The position numbers were made by a program, and so were the translations under genes. From assembly GCA_021030915.1 (NCBI GenBank), contig JAGEMR010000044.1, positions 1-64,000 of the forward strand: 64,000 nt of DNA. The letters are read 5' to 3'. Positions 33,201 to 42,492 of the stretch are shown here, piece after piece. Below the pieces are notes generated by a model. The model saw only the letters and a list, made by a program, of their open reading frames with translations, ran no database searches and was not told where the DNA came from. How positions within the stretch are numbered: position 1 is the first letter of the stretch; each line of letters starts with the position of its first letter. This stretch comes from Astrothelium macrocarpum. Taxonomy: Eukaryota; Ascomycota; Dothideomycetes; Trypetheliales; Trypetheliaceae.

Positions 33201-33258
33201 CGGTAATGCCGGCAACAACATTCTCCCCTGTCAGCTGTTCCCTAAAGTTCATCGACAT
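30242..33258 (-). CDS. NACHT-WD40 NLR receptor with N-terminal amyloid-like motif
   Basis: Exons 33258-33162, 33093-31505 and 31438-30242 (introns of 68 and 66 nt; all phases fit) give about 960 aa if the gap has its nominal size. Exon 1 (32 aa) carries only the motif GENVVAGITAENVNVHFNGS (residues 11-30). Exon 2 has NACHT: P-loop GLAGTGKS (87-94), Walker B LVIDALDECD, sensor ILLTSRPE, then helical NACHT-associated regions (PLPISALSRLLSEPEDSITQ). Exon 3 carries at least six 42-aa WD40 repeats (SVTFSPDGRRLASGS, TIKLWDAESGKL) and a C-terminal cap. This is the layout of NWD receptors such as HET-E and NWD2, which recognise non-self through the WD40 face. No stop or frameshift is seen. The gene is on the same strand as the PNP effector, about 400 bp downstream of it. 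Confidence 0.92.
30560..31225 (-). repeat. 126-bp WD40-coding tandem repeats (high internal identity)
   Basis: Units with the phrase GACTCGGCGTCCCAGAGCTT recur every 126 bp (30555, 30681, 30807, gap, 30985, 31111). Copies are almost identical and differ mostly at codons on the predicted binding face (SFDGTI/SDDRTI/SDDKTI; SSWVES/SSRVKS/GDRVQS). Confidence 0.92.
30847..30946. other. Assembly gap (100 N)
   Basis: 100 N inside the WD40 repeat array. The flanking units are nearly identical, so the true repeat number is unknown. Confidence 0.98.
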
Positions 33259-33666
33259 GACCGTTCGAAGTTCTTATGTGTTCGGTCTACTCGATAGGAA
33301 GACGTCCATGCGGTGACACAAAGCGAACATAATCAGACGATGACGCTCGCAACCTCCGCTTTAACCTTTGAAAGTTGCGTGAGGCGGAGGATAGCGAGCC
33401 TGAATGACGGGAAAGCTGGAGTATCGCAAGGCTGTATCCATTTCCACGCAAGACTGGAGCAACGGCTACCGCCAATCTACCACTAAAATTGCGAACTTAA
33501 CAGCTAAGCTCCATTACAATTATTTTGAACGAGCAAACCTCTCAAATAACTTGATTTGCCTCCTTGGAGTTATAACCCTTATTCCTGTAACAATTTCATA
33601 CTTTAAGTTCAATGTATAAACATACAAATTAATGATAGACATAATCTTTGTCCGAAAAATTGTACA
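33259..33666. other. Intergenic between PNP effector and NLR
   Basis: No coding sequence supported. It contains the NLR promoter (minus strand) and the 3' end of the PNP gene. Confidence 0.5.
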
Positions 33667-34773
33667 TCAATTGAAGGTCATATTCACAGTCCCACTTGTT
33701 GTTCGTGTCCCTGACACCACATTCCGTCCCGAGATCGGTCCATTGAAAACTACCTCACTCTGATGGGTGTCATACTTGTGTGCTTCATTCAATGCCTTTT
33801 CCGCCGTCCGCGCTCTCACCAAATCTTGCATCGGAATTATTGAAAGCAGCTCCTTTGTGTATGCTGCTGCTGTCCCTGCTGCATACGGCTGCCACCTCTT
33901 GTTCTTGTGCGAGTCGGCATAGTCGCAAATGCCGCGGATGACGAGACATGGGAAACTATCCATCAGTCCCGCCGCCTCCATCTCGAAACAAATTATGCCC
34001 TCATCCTTTGCAATATGGTCGCGAGTCAGACCATGCTTCATCACCTCGTTGCTTGACGCGATATTGCCATAGAAAATTCTGGGTGAGGAGCTCGTCCGAA
34101 GAGGTCTCTCAATAATCTGAGTCAAATCACAATCGTCGCATGTTTCGCCTTCCTGGTGATCATACATAGAAAGATACAATTGATCGTGCTCGGCGCCCTG
34201 ATATATATATTCGGCGGCCATCCTCGGCTTGTTGTGTACCATTTGTGATAAATACTCTTCCAATTTATTACCTCCAATGTTATGTCTGGCTTTAATATCC
34301 TGCAGCGCGTTAAGCAGCACTCGTGGTGGCTTGTTGAGCGACCCATTCCGCTTGAAGATGCCTCCCGCCTCCATCTTCCCAAAGTCCCACTGTACTACTC
34401 CGCCGTGTGTACCTTCAGGCTGACTGACTACCACGTCGCCAAGTCGTATATCCACCTTCTTGCTCCACACGCCTCCACCAACTCCAACCATCAATCCAAT
34501 CTTGATCGGGAAGCTGCGGACCATATCCTTAGCAACCGTCGTGGCTGAGTTGTTGCCTGTCATGCCAGCAGGCAGGCACGCGACTAAGACATTATGAACC
34601 CCAATCTTCCCAAAGGTGTAGCTGTTTTCATCGCTATTGATGGTTGGTAGAGAATCGTGGACGTCGTCGAGCATTCCATGGACAGCTGCCTTCTCCACTG
34701 GCAGGGCGCATATAATCCCAACCGTATAGTCTTTGTGGGCTCGAAGTCCCGAGGAATGGCGAGCATGTATCAT
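33667..34773 (-). CDS. PNP/UDP-phosphorylase-like effector with C-terminal amyloid-like motif
   Basis: 368 aa, single exon, intact. The purine-nucleoside-phosphorylase fold spans about residues 15-320: YTVGIICALPVEKAAVHGML, GLMVGVGGGVWSK (phosphate loop), then the base/ribose-site block FEMEAAGLMDSFPCLVIRG followed by CDYADSHKNK and WQPYAAGTAAAYTKELL. In fungi this fold is usually the N-terminal or partner effector of NLRs; the substrate is probably a nucleoside or nucleotide. The last 30 residues leave the enzyme fold: VVFNGPISGRNVVSGTRTT, then SGTVNMTFN to the stop. GRNVVSG..TT..TVNMTFN resembles GENVVAGITAENVNVHFN at the N-terminus of the NACHT-WD40 protein encoded just downstream, which suggests an amyloid-linked pair of PUASM type. 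The enzymatic role is inferred. Confidence 0.88.
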   Translation of the reverse strand: MIHARHSSGLRAHKDYTVGIICALPVEKAAVHGMLDDVHDSLPTINSDENSYTFGKIGVHNVLVACLPAGMTGNNSATTVAKDMVRSFPIKIGLMVGVGGGVWSKKVDIRLGDVVVSQPEGTHGGVVQWDFGKMEAGGIFKRNGSLNKPPRVLLNALQDIKARHNIGGNKLEEYLSQMVHNKPRMAAEYIYQGAEHDQLYLSMYDHQEGETCDDCDLTQIIERPLRTSSSPRIFYGNIASSNEVMKHGLTRDHIAKDEGIICFEMEAAGLMDSFPCLVIRGICDYADSHKNKRWQPYAAGTAAAYTKELLSIIPMQDLVRARTAEKALNEAHKYDTHQSEVVFNGPISGRNVVSGTRTTSGTVNMTFN

Positions 34774-35252
34774 AATGCCTTAGTGGCTTCAATCTGAGCA
34801 CTGGATGTGGAGTATGAGCAGCGTCCTCAGAAGTCAACACAGCAGCCATGCTCAGTAGAAGTCGATGTCAGCGCACCGAGAAACCGTTCGCTTGTGTTCA
34901 GCCTTGTGTGCCAAACGTGGCATGGCATTGACCGTGGCTTCCATAGAGCTCGGTATTGGTAAGACTAGCGGAGCCACAGATGCGAAAGCCACAGACGCCT
35001 GTTAGCTCACACTGTAACGTTCATTACGCACGGAGTCGTTTCGTACCGACAAGGATCGTCAAGATCCGATCGGTGGTATCGATAGCTATTGTGGCCTTGA
35101 CTAAATCGACGTAGAGTAGCAGCCTTAAGGCTGATAACGATTGAAAAATTGTGCTGATGGATTTTTGCGCTTAGGCGCATGTCGTTTGTGGATTTTGATA
35201 ATGCCACAAGCTTCCTCGTGGTGCTATGATGGCAATGTCCAATTTTCATGTA
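34774..35252. other. Intergenic upstream of PNP gene
   Basis: No gene recognised. Probable promoter of the PNP gene on the minus strand at its left edge. Confidence 0.45.
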
Positions 35253-36381
35253 GGGTCTACCACGGTGGGTTGATCCACACCACCGGTTGGTCCACGCTGT
35301 ACGTGCGATTCACATGCGCTGAATATGCGAATCTCATGCATTTTACATCCACATCTCACAATCTAAATCTGAACTATCTGAAAAGTCACTAGATACATAA
35401 TATATTTTTTCCGACTTTTCTTTTTTTGATGCAGCCTTTGTTGGTCGGCTACGGGGACGTTTTGTATGAGACTTCTCCTCTGATGCGCATGCAACTCGCA
35501 ACACATTCGCAATTGTATAAACGCTAACGCCTTCCAATTCGACTCTTTTACCTTTAGTATTGCGCTTTCGTTTACCAAGAAGCTCTGATTGATTTGCCAG
35601 TTGTTTAGCCATGATTGCGATCGTGGCGTTTTGAGATTCGTAGAGGCGTGTCATACGCTCAGCATAGCGCTTCACAGGCGAACCAACTGCGCTACTTTTG
35701 TCTAAAGTTTCTGTGAACTTTTTATTTGATTTGATAAGTTCAACAGTTTCTGGAGGAGAGCTTTTAAGCAACGAAAAATCCAAATCGGCCGAATTGGATG
35801 GTGTAGAAGCTTTTGTATGTGGCGCATTTTGTGTAGCGGGCAATTCATCTAAAATTCGCCTGCGATTCAAAGGCATTATATCTGCGCCTCGAAAATCAGC
35901 GCGAATATTTTCCTTTGACATAGCCATGTCACGTGCTCGAGTAAATATTTCGATCCATTCTGCTTTAGGCGTACGTTGTGTGCTAAGCCGGCAGAGCGCA
36001 GCTGTCTCGCTTGTGTGGAACCGCTTGAACGCAAAAAACACATCCACATTAAGTGGTTGAAATATATGCGAACAATGTGGTGGCATAATTATAAAATCGA
36101 TCTTGTTCTCCATACAGTATGCAATAAAATCGGCTCGAATATGGCTACCGTGGCTATCTGCGATAAATAGACGCCGACGATTCGCATATCGTTCGCGTGT
36201 TAAAGAATCGAAAATCTCGGTCAACTATTTCAATATCAGATTATTCGATGTCCAGCCATTTTTGCTAGTCGTAAAACGATATTTTGATGGAGTATCTGCG
36301 TTGAGCCAGCGTGTATTTATTTGTGCGTTTTTGAAAATCAAGAGAGACGCAATTGTTTCGTCTAACGCGCTGATACACTTA

Positions 36382-38535
36382 GGAGAAGTCCCTGCCGTAT
36401 GCACGGCCCCGCTGCATGCACACCCACCAAATTCTCAACACCATGGATTCAAACTCAAATAATTCAACAACCACAATAGTAATTAATGTGAGATTGATTT
36501 TAAAATGTAGCTAAAATTCATGCGAATAAGAATCACCGCTGAATTTAATTATTAAAGCGTTGTGGACGTTGTCGCTGACGCTGAGGACGACCCGAATGAG
36601 AAATCGAATTAGCCTCATTCGAAGGCTGCTCCACATCCAACACCACATTTTGAAGCTTCTCAGCTAGTGAAATCACCTTTCGCTGTGGTGCCTTATTTCG
36701 TTTCATCTCATCTTTACGCTGCTTTTCAGCAGCTCGCTGCTCCTTAAGCTTCTGATTCTGCTGCTGCTTAATTTCACACTGTCGCTTTTTCTCCTGCTGA
36801 ACTTCCTCACGAGTGCGTTTACGCTTAGCTTTCTCCTCAGCTTCCTTTTGCTTAGCAGCTGCTTTTTCAAGCTTCTCAGCCTCTTTCTGTTGTTTTTCAT
36901 GCTCCTCCTCCTCCTTTTGCTGCTGCTGCTCACGAGCGAGTTGTATTTTAGTGGGACTCCAGAATGTTGCTCCTTTATGCTGCATAGGCATTTCGACAGC
37001 TTTACGACTCTTTGTGCGCTTCTGCTCTAGCTTCACTGTCGCTCTAAGACCTTGATTCTCATGTTTGATAATATCGTATTCTCTTTCCATTTTAATAAAT
37101 CTAGCTTCAAATCGATTTATCTCTTTTGTAAGAACAGGATCCGAAAGCTCCAAATTTTGTTTGAGACGCCGCCAGCGAGCATTCGTAAGCTGTGCAGAGG
37201 ATCCTGAGCTTGATAAGCTATTGGAATGCTGCCGTTGAGTTGATACTCCATCAAGCACTGCTGCTGGATTGAATGGATGGAGACCTGTTTTTTCCCATCC
37301 ACTAGCAATGTTTTTAGCGGTAAAAGCTTGCTGCCACGCCGGCCAAAATAGCCCAAAAAAGTCACCTTTGGTAAGATGGCTAATACCCTGAGTTCGTTGT
37401 ATCCATTCGTCCAAATAATTCGAGTAGTATATGGCTAATGGGCTAAATAAGCTCACATCAAGCGGCTGAAGGCGATAAGTCGAATAAGAAGAGAAGATGG
37501 CAACGAGAATTCGATGGCGATAGCAGTAATTAAGGAACCCCATCGTTATATAGCTTTCATGGCCGTCCATTATCAAAAGGCGATAATCGTTTGTGTTGTC
37601 CAGCTTATTTTTGGTGTGTTTGTCAAACACTTCCCTTAACCAACCAAATCCAATTTCATCATTCGTCCAGCCAGAAGGTGATGCTGTGAAATTACAGCTA
37701 TGAATAGCTGGATTAAAGCTTTGGATCCAGGTGTCTTGAATTGAGCTCGCTTTCGAATTATAGATAAGAGATGGTGGAAGTGTCGTTCCATCCACACAAA
37801 TTGCTGCTAGCACAGTGATCCATTTCCGTGAGCTGTCTATGCCTAATTCTCGTAATTGAGCTCGTTCATAAGCTGCTTTAGTAAAGACACAGTGCTGTTT
37901 CATAAGTTGGCCAATAGCGAAGCCTTTTTCGTCTATATTGTATGTGTTTTGTGGAAGGACTTTATATTCGTGCATTTTCTCAGCTATCTAGTAGAATATT
38001 AGCATGAAAACAATACAAATTAAGGGCTAGTACCATATCAAAATAAAGCTTCAGCTGCTGATAATTATCTGCCTTCTTTCGAGCGAGATCAAATGTGTTC
38101 AAAAATGTTGATTTCAATTTGGTCGTATAACGCTGTATAAAGCAATTTTGCCAATTTTTTCCCATCTTGATTTTACCAATTTGAACAGCGAAATTTTGTA
38201 CTATTCGACTCGAAGGTGGGATACCACGGTCCGTAAGTATATTAATCCATTTGATTAGTGTTTTTTCTTGACATTGTGAAAGTTTGGCGTGGGTCTTAAA
38301 TTGAGCTTATTGAAAATTTTTCGTAACGCCTCTATGACGCCGTGACAACGTTGAACGATCAACTCCATACAATTTAGCTAGCTGGCTGTAATTAGGATGC
38401 TTCTGCGCATCTGCTGCTGCAATTGCTTCTTCAATTGAACCCATATTGATGGTGTAATTCGCATACAAAGTGTGGAGTTGAACGAATTTCGAAGTGTGCA
38501 CACAGCAGGGCCGTGCATTCGGCAGGGACTTCTCC
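36382..38535 (-). mobile_element. Pogo-type transposon, copy 3, nested in copy 2
   Basis: 2,154 bp, TA duplications at 36380-36381 and 38536-38537. The terminal inverted repeats are about 42 bp (GGAGAAGTCCCTGCCG...), with four mismatches or so. It belongs to a different pogo family from copies 1 and 2. Joining the flanks at the TA restores the copy 2 reading frame, so the insertion is precise. Confidence 0.94.
36545..38444 (-). pseudogene. Pogo/Fot-type transposase with one nonsense codon
   Basis: ATG 38444 opens MGSIEEAIAAADAQ, followed by a psq-type helix-turn-helix (NYSQLAKLYGVDRSTLSRRH). TAA at 38307-38309 breaks the frame where Gln is expected (NFQ*AQF). Coding then continues to 38034 (DLARKKADNYQQLKLYFDM). 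An apparent 46-nt intron (38033-37988, GTACTAG..CTACTAG) precedes IAEKMHEYKVLPQNTYNIDE. Catalytic residues: D1 in NIDEKGFAIG, D2 in LLIMDGHESYI, D3 in RLQPLDVSLFSPL. The C-terminus is a long KQQKEAEKLEKAA-type coiled coil. Apart from the single stop it looks complete, so it was inactivated recently. Confidence 0.9.
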
Positions 38536-39270
38536 TAATTGTTATAACTCATTTTTGTTTGCCTGCCACAACTTTTTGTCTTTTCTTTATATCAAGATAA
38601 ACCAGCACTTTAGATGATTGCTCTTCGCCAATACCAAATCCTGACTCGTCTATATTGTAGATGTCTAAAATATTGTATTTATGTTTTTTTTGCTGCGCTT
38701 TAAGTGCATCAAACCAACGATTTACTATTTCTGCTGTTGCTTTATTTATACGAACAGACTTTAGTTGACTAGTATACATATTGCGAATTTGAGGATGTCG
38801 TTTGATAAAGCGTTCGATCCAATTGGCGCCGATTGGTTCGAGATGGACGTATATGGGACGCAGATGAGACGCGTGATAAACGCGCTTTTCTCGCAAAAGT
38901 TCAGCGAGCTCAGTCAACAACGAACGTATAATTGGAGTTCCTGCGATAATATATCGCTTGATTCAATAAATTAGAGTTGATTTTTCAGCATTTGTTAGAA
39001 GTTGCTGTGATTCGTTGGCAATTGCTTGCGATTTGCCACCGTTTAGTCTGCGTCTTAACATCGATTTAGATACTTTGAACTTGCGTGCCGCTTCACAAAT
39101 TGATAAAAATGAATTTTTAGAGAGTGCGATAAGGGCGTTTTATATTTGTTTTTCAAATTCTGAATTTTTTAAAAAACTTTGAGTTGTCATAATTAAGTGT
39201 ATAAAGTTCGCATGTTCAGCGCATGTGAATCGCACGTACAGCGTGGACCAACCCACCGTGGTAGACCCTA

Positions 39271-39408
39271 AAAGAAAGCCTTCCACAGTCAGGCGCAGAA
39301 TCGCCCGACACAGATGTAATTTTCAAAGTCACGAGAGATAGGAGTCTGGAGGAATGGTTACGCAATATGACTGACACAAGTGCACGAGAAATTTTGATGC
39401 GTTATTAG
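39271..39408 (+). pseudogene. Orphan C-terminal coding fragment
   Basis: An open frame begins right at the right edge of pogo copy 2 and ends at TAG 39406-39408: KESLPQSGAESPDTDVIFKV, then RDRSLEEWLRNMTDTSAREI and LMRY. It sits between copy 2 and the right inverted terminal repeat, so it may be the 3' end of a gene that copy 2 interrupted. The family is not recognised. Confidence 0.4.
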
Positions 39409-39423
39409 AATTGGGGTGGCTTG

Positions 39424-39485
39424 AAATCAAAGTACCAGCAATTTGTCCCGTCTCGGGGGGTGTCCCGCGACGCGGGGACGGACGT
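39424..39485 (-). repeat. Inverted terminal repeat, right (TIR family 1)
   Basis: Inverted copy of 27025-27087, next to TA (39486-39487). Confidence 0.85.
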
Positions 39486-39487
39486 TA

Positions 39488-40108
39488 GTAATCTTCAGCC
39501 GCCCCCCTCTCGGATAGGTTGCTAGTTACCTCCTAAGGGCATCGGGTTTGGCGCTCTTGGTGCTGCATAACGTAGCGTGTGAGAGCACACCAATTCATCT
39601 CTTTATCTATGAAGACACAGTGTCGTTACATAAATTGTGTCTGGGTTCTCAGTGGAATATGAAGCCTTGGTCATGATTGACGCGAGAAATTCTCCAGTTT
39701 GGATACCAAACACGTCCATATCCAATCTCTGTAGATCTTTTTGTAATTCTGGAGGATGAACATCGACAGGACTCTCGAGAGCGCCATCTACACAGCGATG
39801 AGACCGTTTACAATGTGTGAGGAAGGATTCCTGGTTTTGGGCGAGTGGTTGTCATTTTGAGATAATGATGGGTAAATATAAAAAGAGAGATTGTGGAGGT
39901 GAGGCAATCTGGGAATGACAGCTGAGCAGCCTGAAAGATAAGCCGCAAACTCTCGAAGAGGAAATCAATCGGCGATCGGCCTCAGCCACAAGCTTTGCAT
40001 AATATTGTGTAAAGTACCTAAGAGTAAATGTCTACCTACCTAGGTACCTTCCCAGGGTACCACTATGCTCGAACGGGGCTAAGGTGACCGAGCGCCGCCC
40101 CTCTGACG
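39488..40108. other. Intergenic
   Basis: No gene recognised between the right inverted repeat and the P450 stop codon. Confidence 0.5.
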
Positions 40109-42095
40109 CTACAATCTAACTTGTGTACGGATGTTCTGTCTCTCACCATTCTCTGGCCCTATGTCGAAAGAGTATCGCAATGTGAACACCAACTGCAGTG
40201 TCGCTGGAATCATTGCAAAACAATTCAGCGAAGCGCAATGGAGCTTACTCCCATCTTCGTTGGGTGCCAGTCGAAAGTCGAATTTATTTACCAACTTGAG
40301 AACGACGGTACGAATCTCCAATAGGCTCAAGCTCCGGCCGGCACAGGCGTAGCGACCTTCGACATGTTCTAAGTGGGAGTCATGCAAAAGGGAGGACATA
40401 CTTACCCATACCCCAAGGCATAAAGGCTGTTCGATTTTTGATCATTTCTGGACGAGTGGTCCAGCGTTCAGGTATGAATTCGTGGGCTCGCTCAAAACAG
40501 TCCTCGCCTGCACCTAGCTGTCAGCCATGTGATTTCTGAGAGATTCAGTAACTGACGTCGATGCAGACTATATTGTGGCGTAAGCACGGTCGTTCCTCCT
40601 GGTATATGAACCTCTCCAATCTGCAACCCTTGCCTTGGTGTTTTTCGCAAACCGCCAGACGGAATTGAAGGATGGAGTCGCAACATCTCAAATATAAGGG
40701 CATCGAGGTGCTGTAGCCTCTGCCGCTGATCGGATTCTGTGAACGTTGTGGCGTCTCGATGACTGGTGCGGATTCGAGCAACGTGTCCTGGCGAGACGGC
40801 CAGGCGATAAAACAAGAAGCTCAGAACTGAGATGACAGGCTCGCTACAAATCATTAGCATTGATTTGGCAACGGAACCTTGACCTACGTTCCGCCTGTTG
40901 TCAGCGTGAGAAAATCACCCAATAGCCAGTTCCACCCTTGCAAGGGCTGTGGATCCTGGATCAACCAGCTCATGGTCTTGATGAGGTTAGCATGTCGAAT
41001 TCTCAAAGTCTCCTCGGCTGCGTACATCTTGAGTGTGAGGCTCGTTCTGTTCGGTTGTCAGCCACACGAAACCTTGGGACAACGTCTACTCACCGTAATG
41101 CGATCTGATACCATATCAGCTGCCCACTGAGCATACATTCCGAACCCTCCTCGAATGACTGGTAGCGAATGGAGAAGATGAATCATCCAAGGAAGAGGCG
41201 TCATTGTTCCGAGCACGATTGTACCTGCCTTGAAGATATCTAGGACTCGCTGGTCCTTATCTGTCTTCAACAACTGAAATGAATGGCTATAGTGTATGTC
41301 TCCCATCACATCGAAACCGAAACGCTCAAACAAGTCAGTGGCATCAACAGCCTGGCCTATTTTTTCGGCAATCAGGTCTTCAAGTAACTGTGTATGGTAG
41401 GAAATTTTGGTACGATACATATCAAGACTGTCAGTTCCGAACGCCTGGTCCCACACATGGCGTCGCGCATCATGAGCAGCTGGCGAGCGAGTCGTGACTA
41501 CCGCCACCATTGGAAGGATATTGTCATACCATGCCGCTTTTGTGCAATTTGAATGTGGTCCGTGGATGAGTGGGATGGCGGTTGGCGTAAAAATTGTGAT
41601 TTCATTCGGCCCTGCTTCAGGTAAGTCGTTGTTTTCCCCTTCAAAATTGTGTTGCAGACCTGTCCTCACGAAATCTCCGTATTTCCTATGGAGGCTTTCA
41701 AGGAATAGGTGCTCATCCGATTTGCGAACCTTGAAAGCATGATAAAACTTTGTCACTCGAGCCCACAACGGTCCTGGAAATATACGTGTTTGATGGAAAG
41801 CAAGGCGATAGCTTACAATGCTCGCCAAAAGAGAGCCAACGTATGCTGACACAACAGAAGTAGTGAGCACTGCGGCCGGCCAGCTATCCCCATCGAACGC
41901 TCTCCAGCATGCCAAGAAAATGATGATGACTGCCAAAGCGAATAATCTGATGAGGAGTGGACCTTGCATGTGATGCTCGCCACGAATAAAATAAAGATAA
42001 TGTGAGAGCATACCGATAATGGCCGCTGTCCATGTGAATGACACCGCCATGGTATCTTCTTCCTGGTTTACGGCCAGGGCGTTCATCGTTGACAT
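40109..42095 (-). CDS. Cytochrome P450 monooxygenase
   Basis: Five exons fit in phase: 42095-41094, 41027-40888, 40843-40557, 40507-40406 and 40356-40109 (introns of 44-66 nt), giving 592 aa. The N-terminus has several membrane segments with the fungal P450 signature HYLYFIRGEHHMQGPLL, then RIFPGP. Helix K reads EMLR (ExxR), the PERW region is EFIPERW, and the haem loop is PWGMGRYACAGRS with the Cys ligand. Two oddities: helix I reads TTGGTEPV, with Pro where the conserved Thr is usual, and the haem loop has Tyr in the usual Arg slot. An ER-membrane oxygenase of secondary metabolism is likely, as it is divergent from a membrane protein and close to prenyltransferase and methyltransferase genes. 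The substrate is unknown. Confidence 0.92.
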
Positions 42096-42492
42096 GGAGA
42101 TCTAATAGTAGCTTCGTACAAAGTCGCTACGCTGCCATCGACGAGCCATTGATCGGTAAACGCGGCAATTGCAAACCATAGACTATCGACATCGGCGATC
42201 AAACGAGTCAGGATTGTTGGTAGTCAGACCAATTATGAGAATTGACGAAGCGCTTGCGCTAAATCCTTAAACAAGCATTGCGGCTATCGCTAGCGTTACA
42301 ATACGGACGGCAAGTCGTCGGCTGCAAGCCATGCTGAGTTCGGATAGTTCTCGATCCATGAGTATGTTACTGTGTCTGAGGAAGTCTTAAAAATGCGGAG
42401 ATATGTATCAAGGAGCTTCAACTGAGTGCTGGCTGTCTCGTTTGCCGCTGCTAACTATTGAACTACTCTTCCTATTATATACAATTTCAGTA
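42096..42492. promoter_or_regulatory. Divergent promoter region, P450 / rhodopsin-like gene
   Basis: About 400 bp between divergent start codons. The frame also extends upstream of 42493 to an ATG at 42403, which would add 30 hydrophobic residues. I prefer 42493 because the family normally starts near RGPRLL. No factor site is recognised. Confidence 0.45.

Larger units (their letters stand above)
35343..39190 (-). pseudogene. Pogo transposase, relative of copy 1, with stops and a nested insertion
   Basis: The N-terminal part (39190-38540) aligns with the copy 1 transposase (MTTQ..., ARKFKVSKSMLRRRLNGG, HWIN-type block WIERFIKRHPQIRNMYTSQL, NIDESGFGIGEEQ). The C-terminal part resumes at 36380 (KCISALDETIASLLIFKNAQ) and runs to 35343 with D2 in LFIADSHGSHI (here DSHG instead of DGHG) and D3 in IFQPLNVDVFFAFKRFH (Asn in place of Asp). 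The coding sequence is cut between VITI and KCIS by copy 3, with the TA target duplicated. Stops such as KQK* (Trp expected) and STLIY* (Trp expected), and loss of the third catalytic Asp, make it non-functional. Confidence 0.92.
35253..39268 (-). mobile_element. Degenerate pogo-type transposon, copy 2, split by a nested element
   Basis: TA-flanked (35251-35252 and 39269-39270). The terminal inverted repeats begin GGGTCTACCACGGTGGGTTG. The left repeat has an extra 17 bp (GATCCACACCACCGGTT) that duplicates its neighbour. Without the nested element the length is about 1.86 kb, like copy 1. The transposase is interrupted and has stops. Confidence 0.93.
27025..39485. mobile_element. Candidate 12.5-kb TIR-bounded segment carrying a PNP/NLR pair
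   Basis: The left border (TA at 27023-27024) reads ACATCCGTCCCTGGGTTGCG. The right border (TA at 39486-39487) read inward is ACGTCCGTCCCCGCGTCGCG. Both continue with GGGACACCCCCCGA.ACGGGACAAAT.GC.GGTAC, about 62 bp in all. Contents: pogo copy 1, the NACHT-WD40 NLR, the PNP-type effector, and pogo copy 2 with copy 3 inside. Removing the three pogo insertions leaves about 6.6 kb. That is close to the size of the family 2 segment at 11071-17093. No dedicated transposase is seen, and two unrelated insertions of the same family in opposite orientation would look alike. Confidence 0.45.

Noticed and set aside
11071..39485. Starship-type giant transposon
   Set aside because: No DUF3435 tyrosine-recombinase captain gene or Starship-type accessory set is seen; borders are inverted repeats at TA, not Starship-like.
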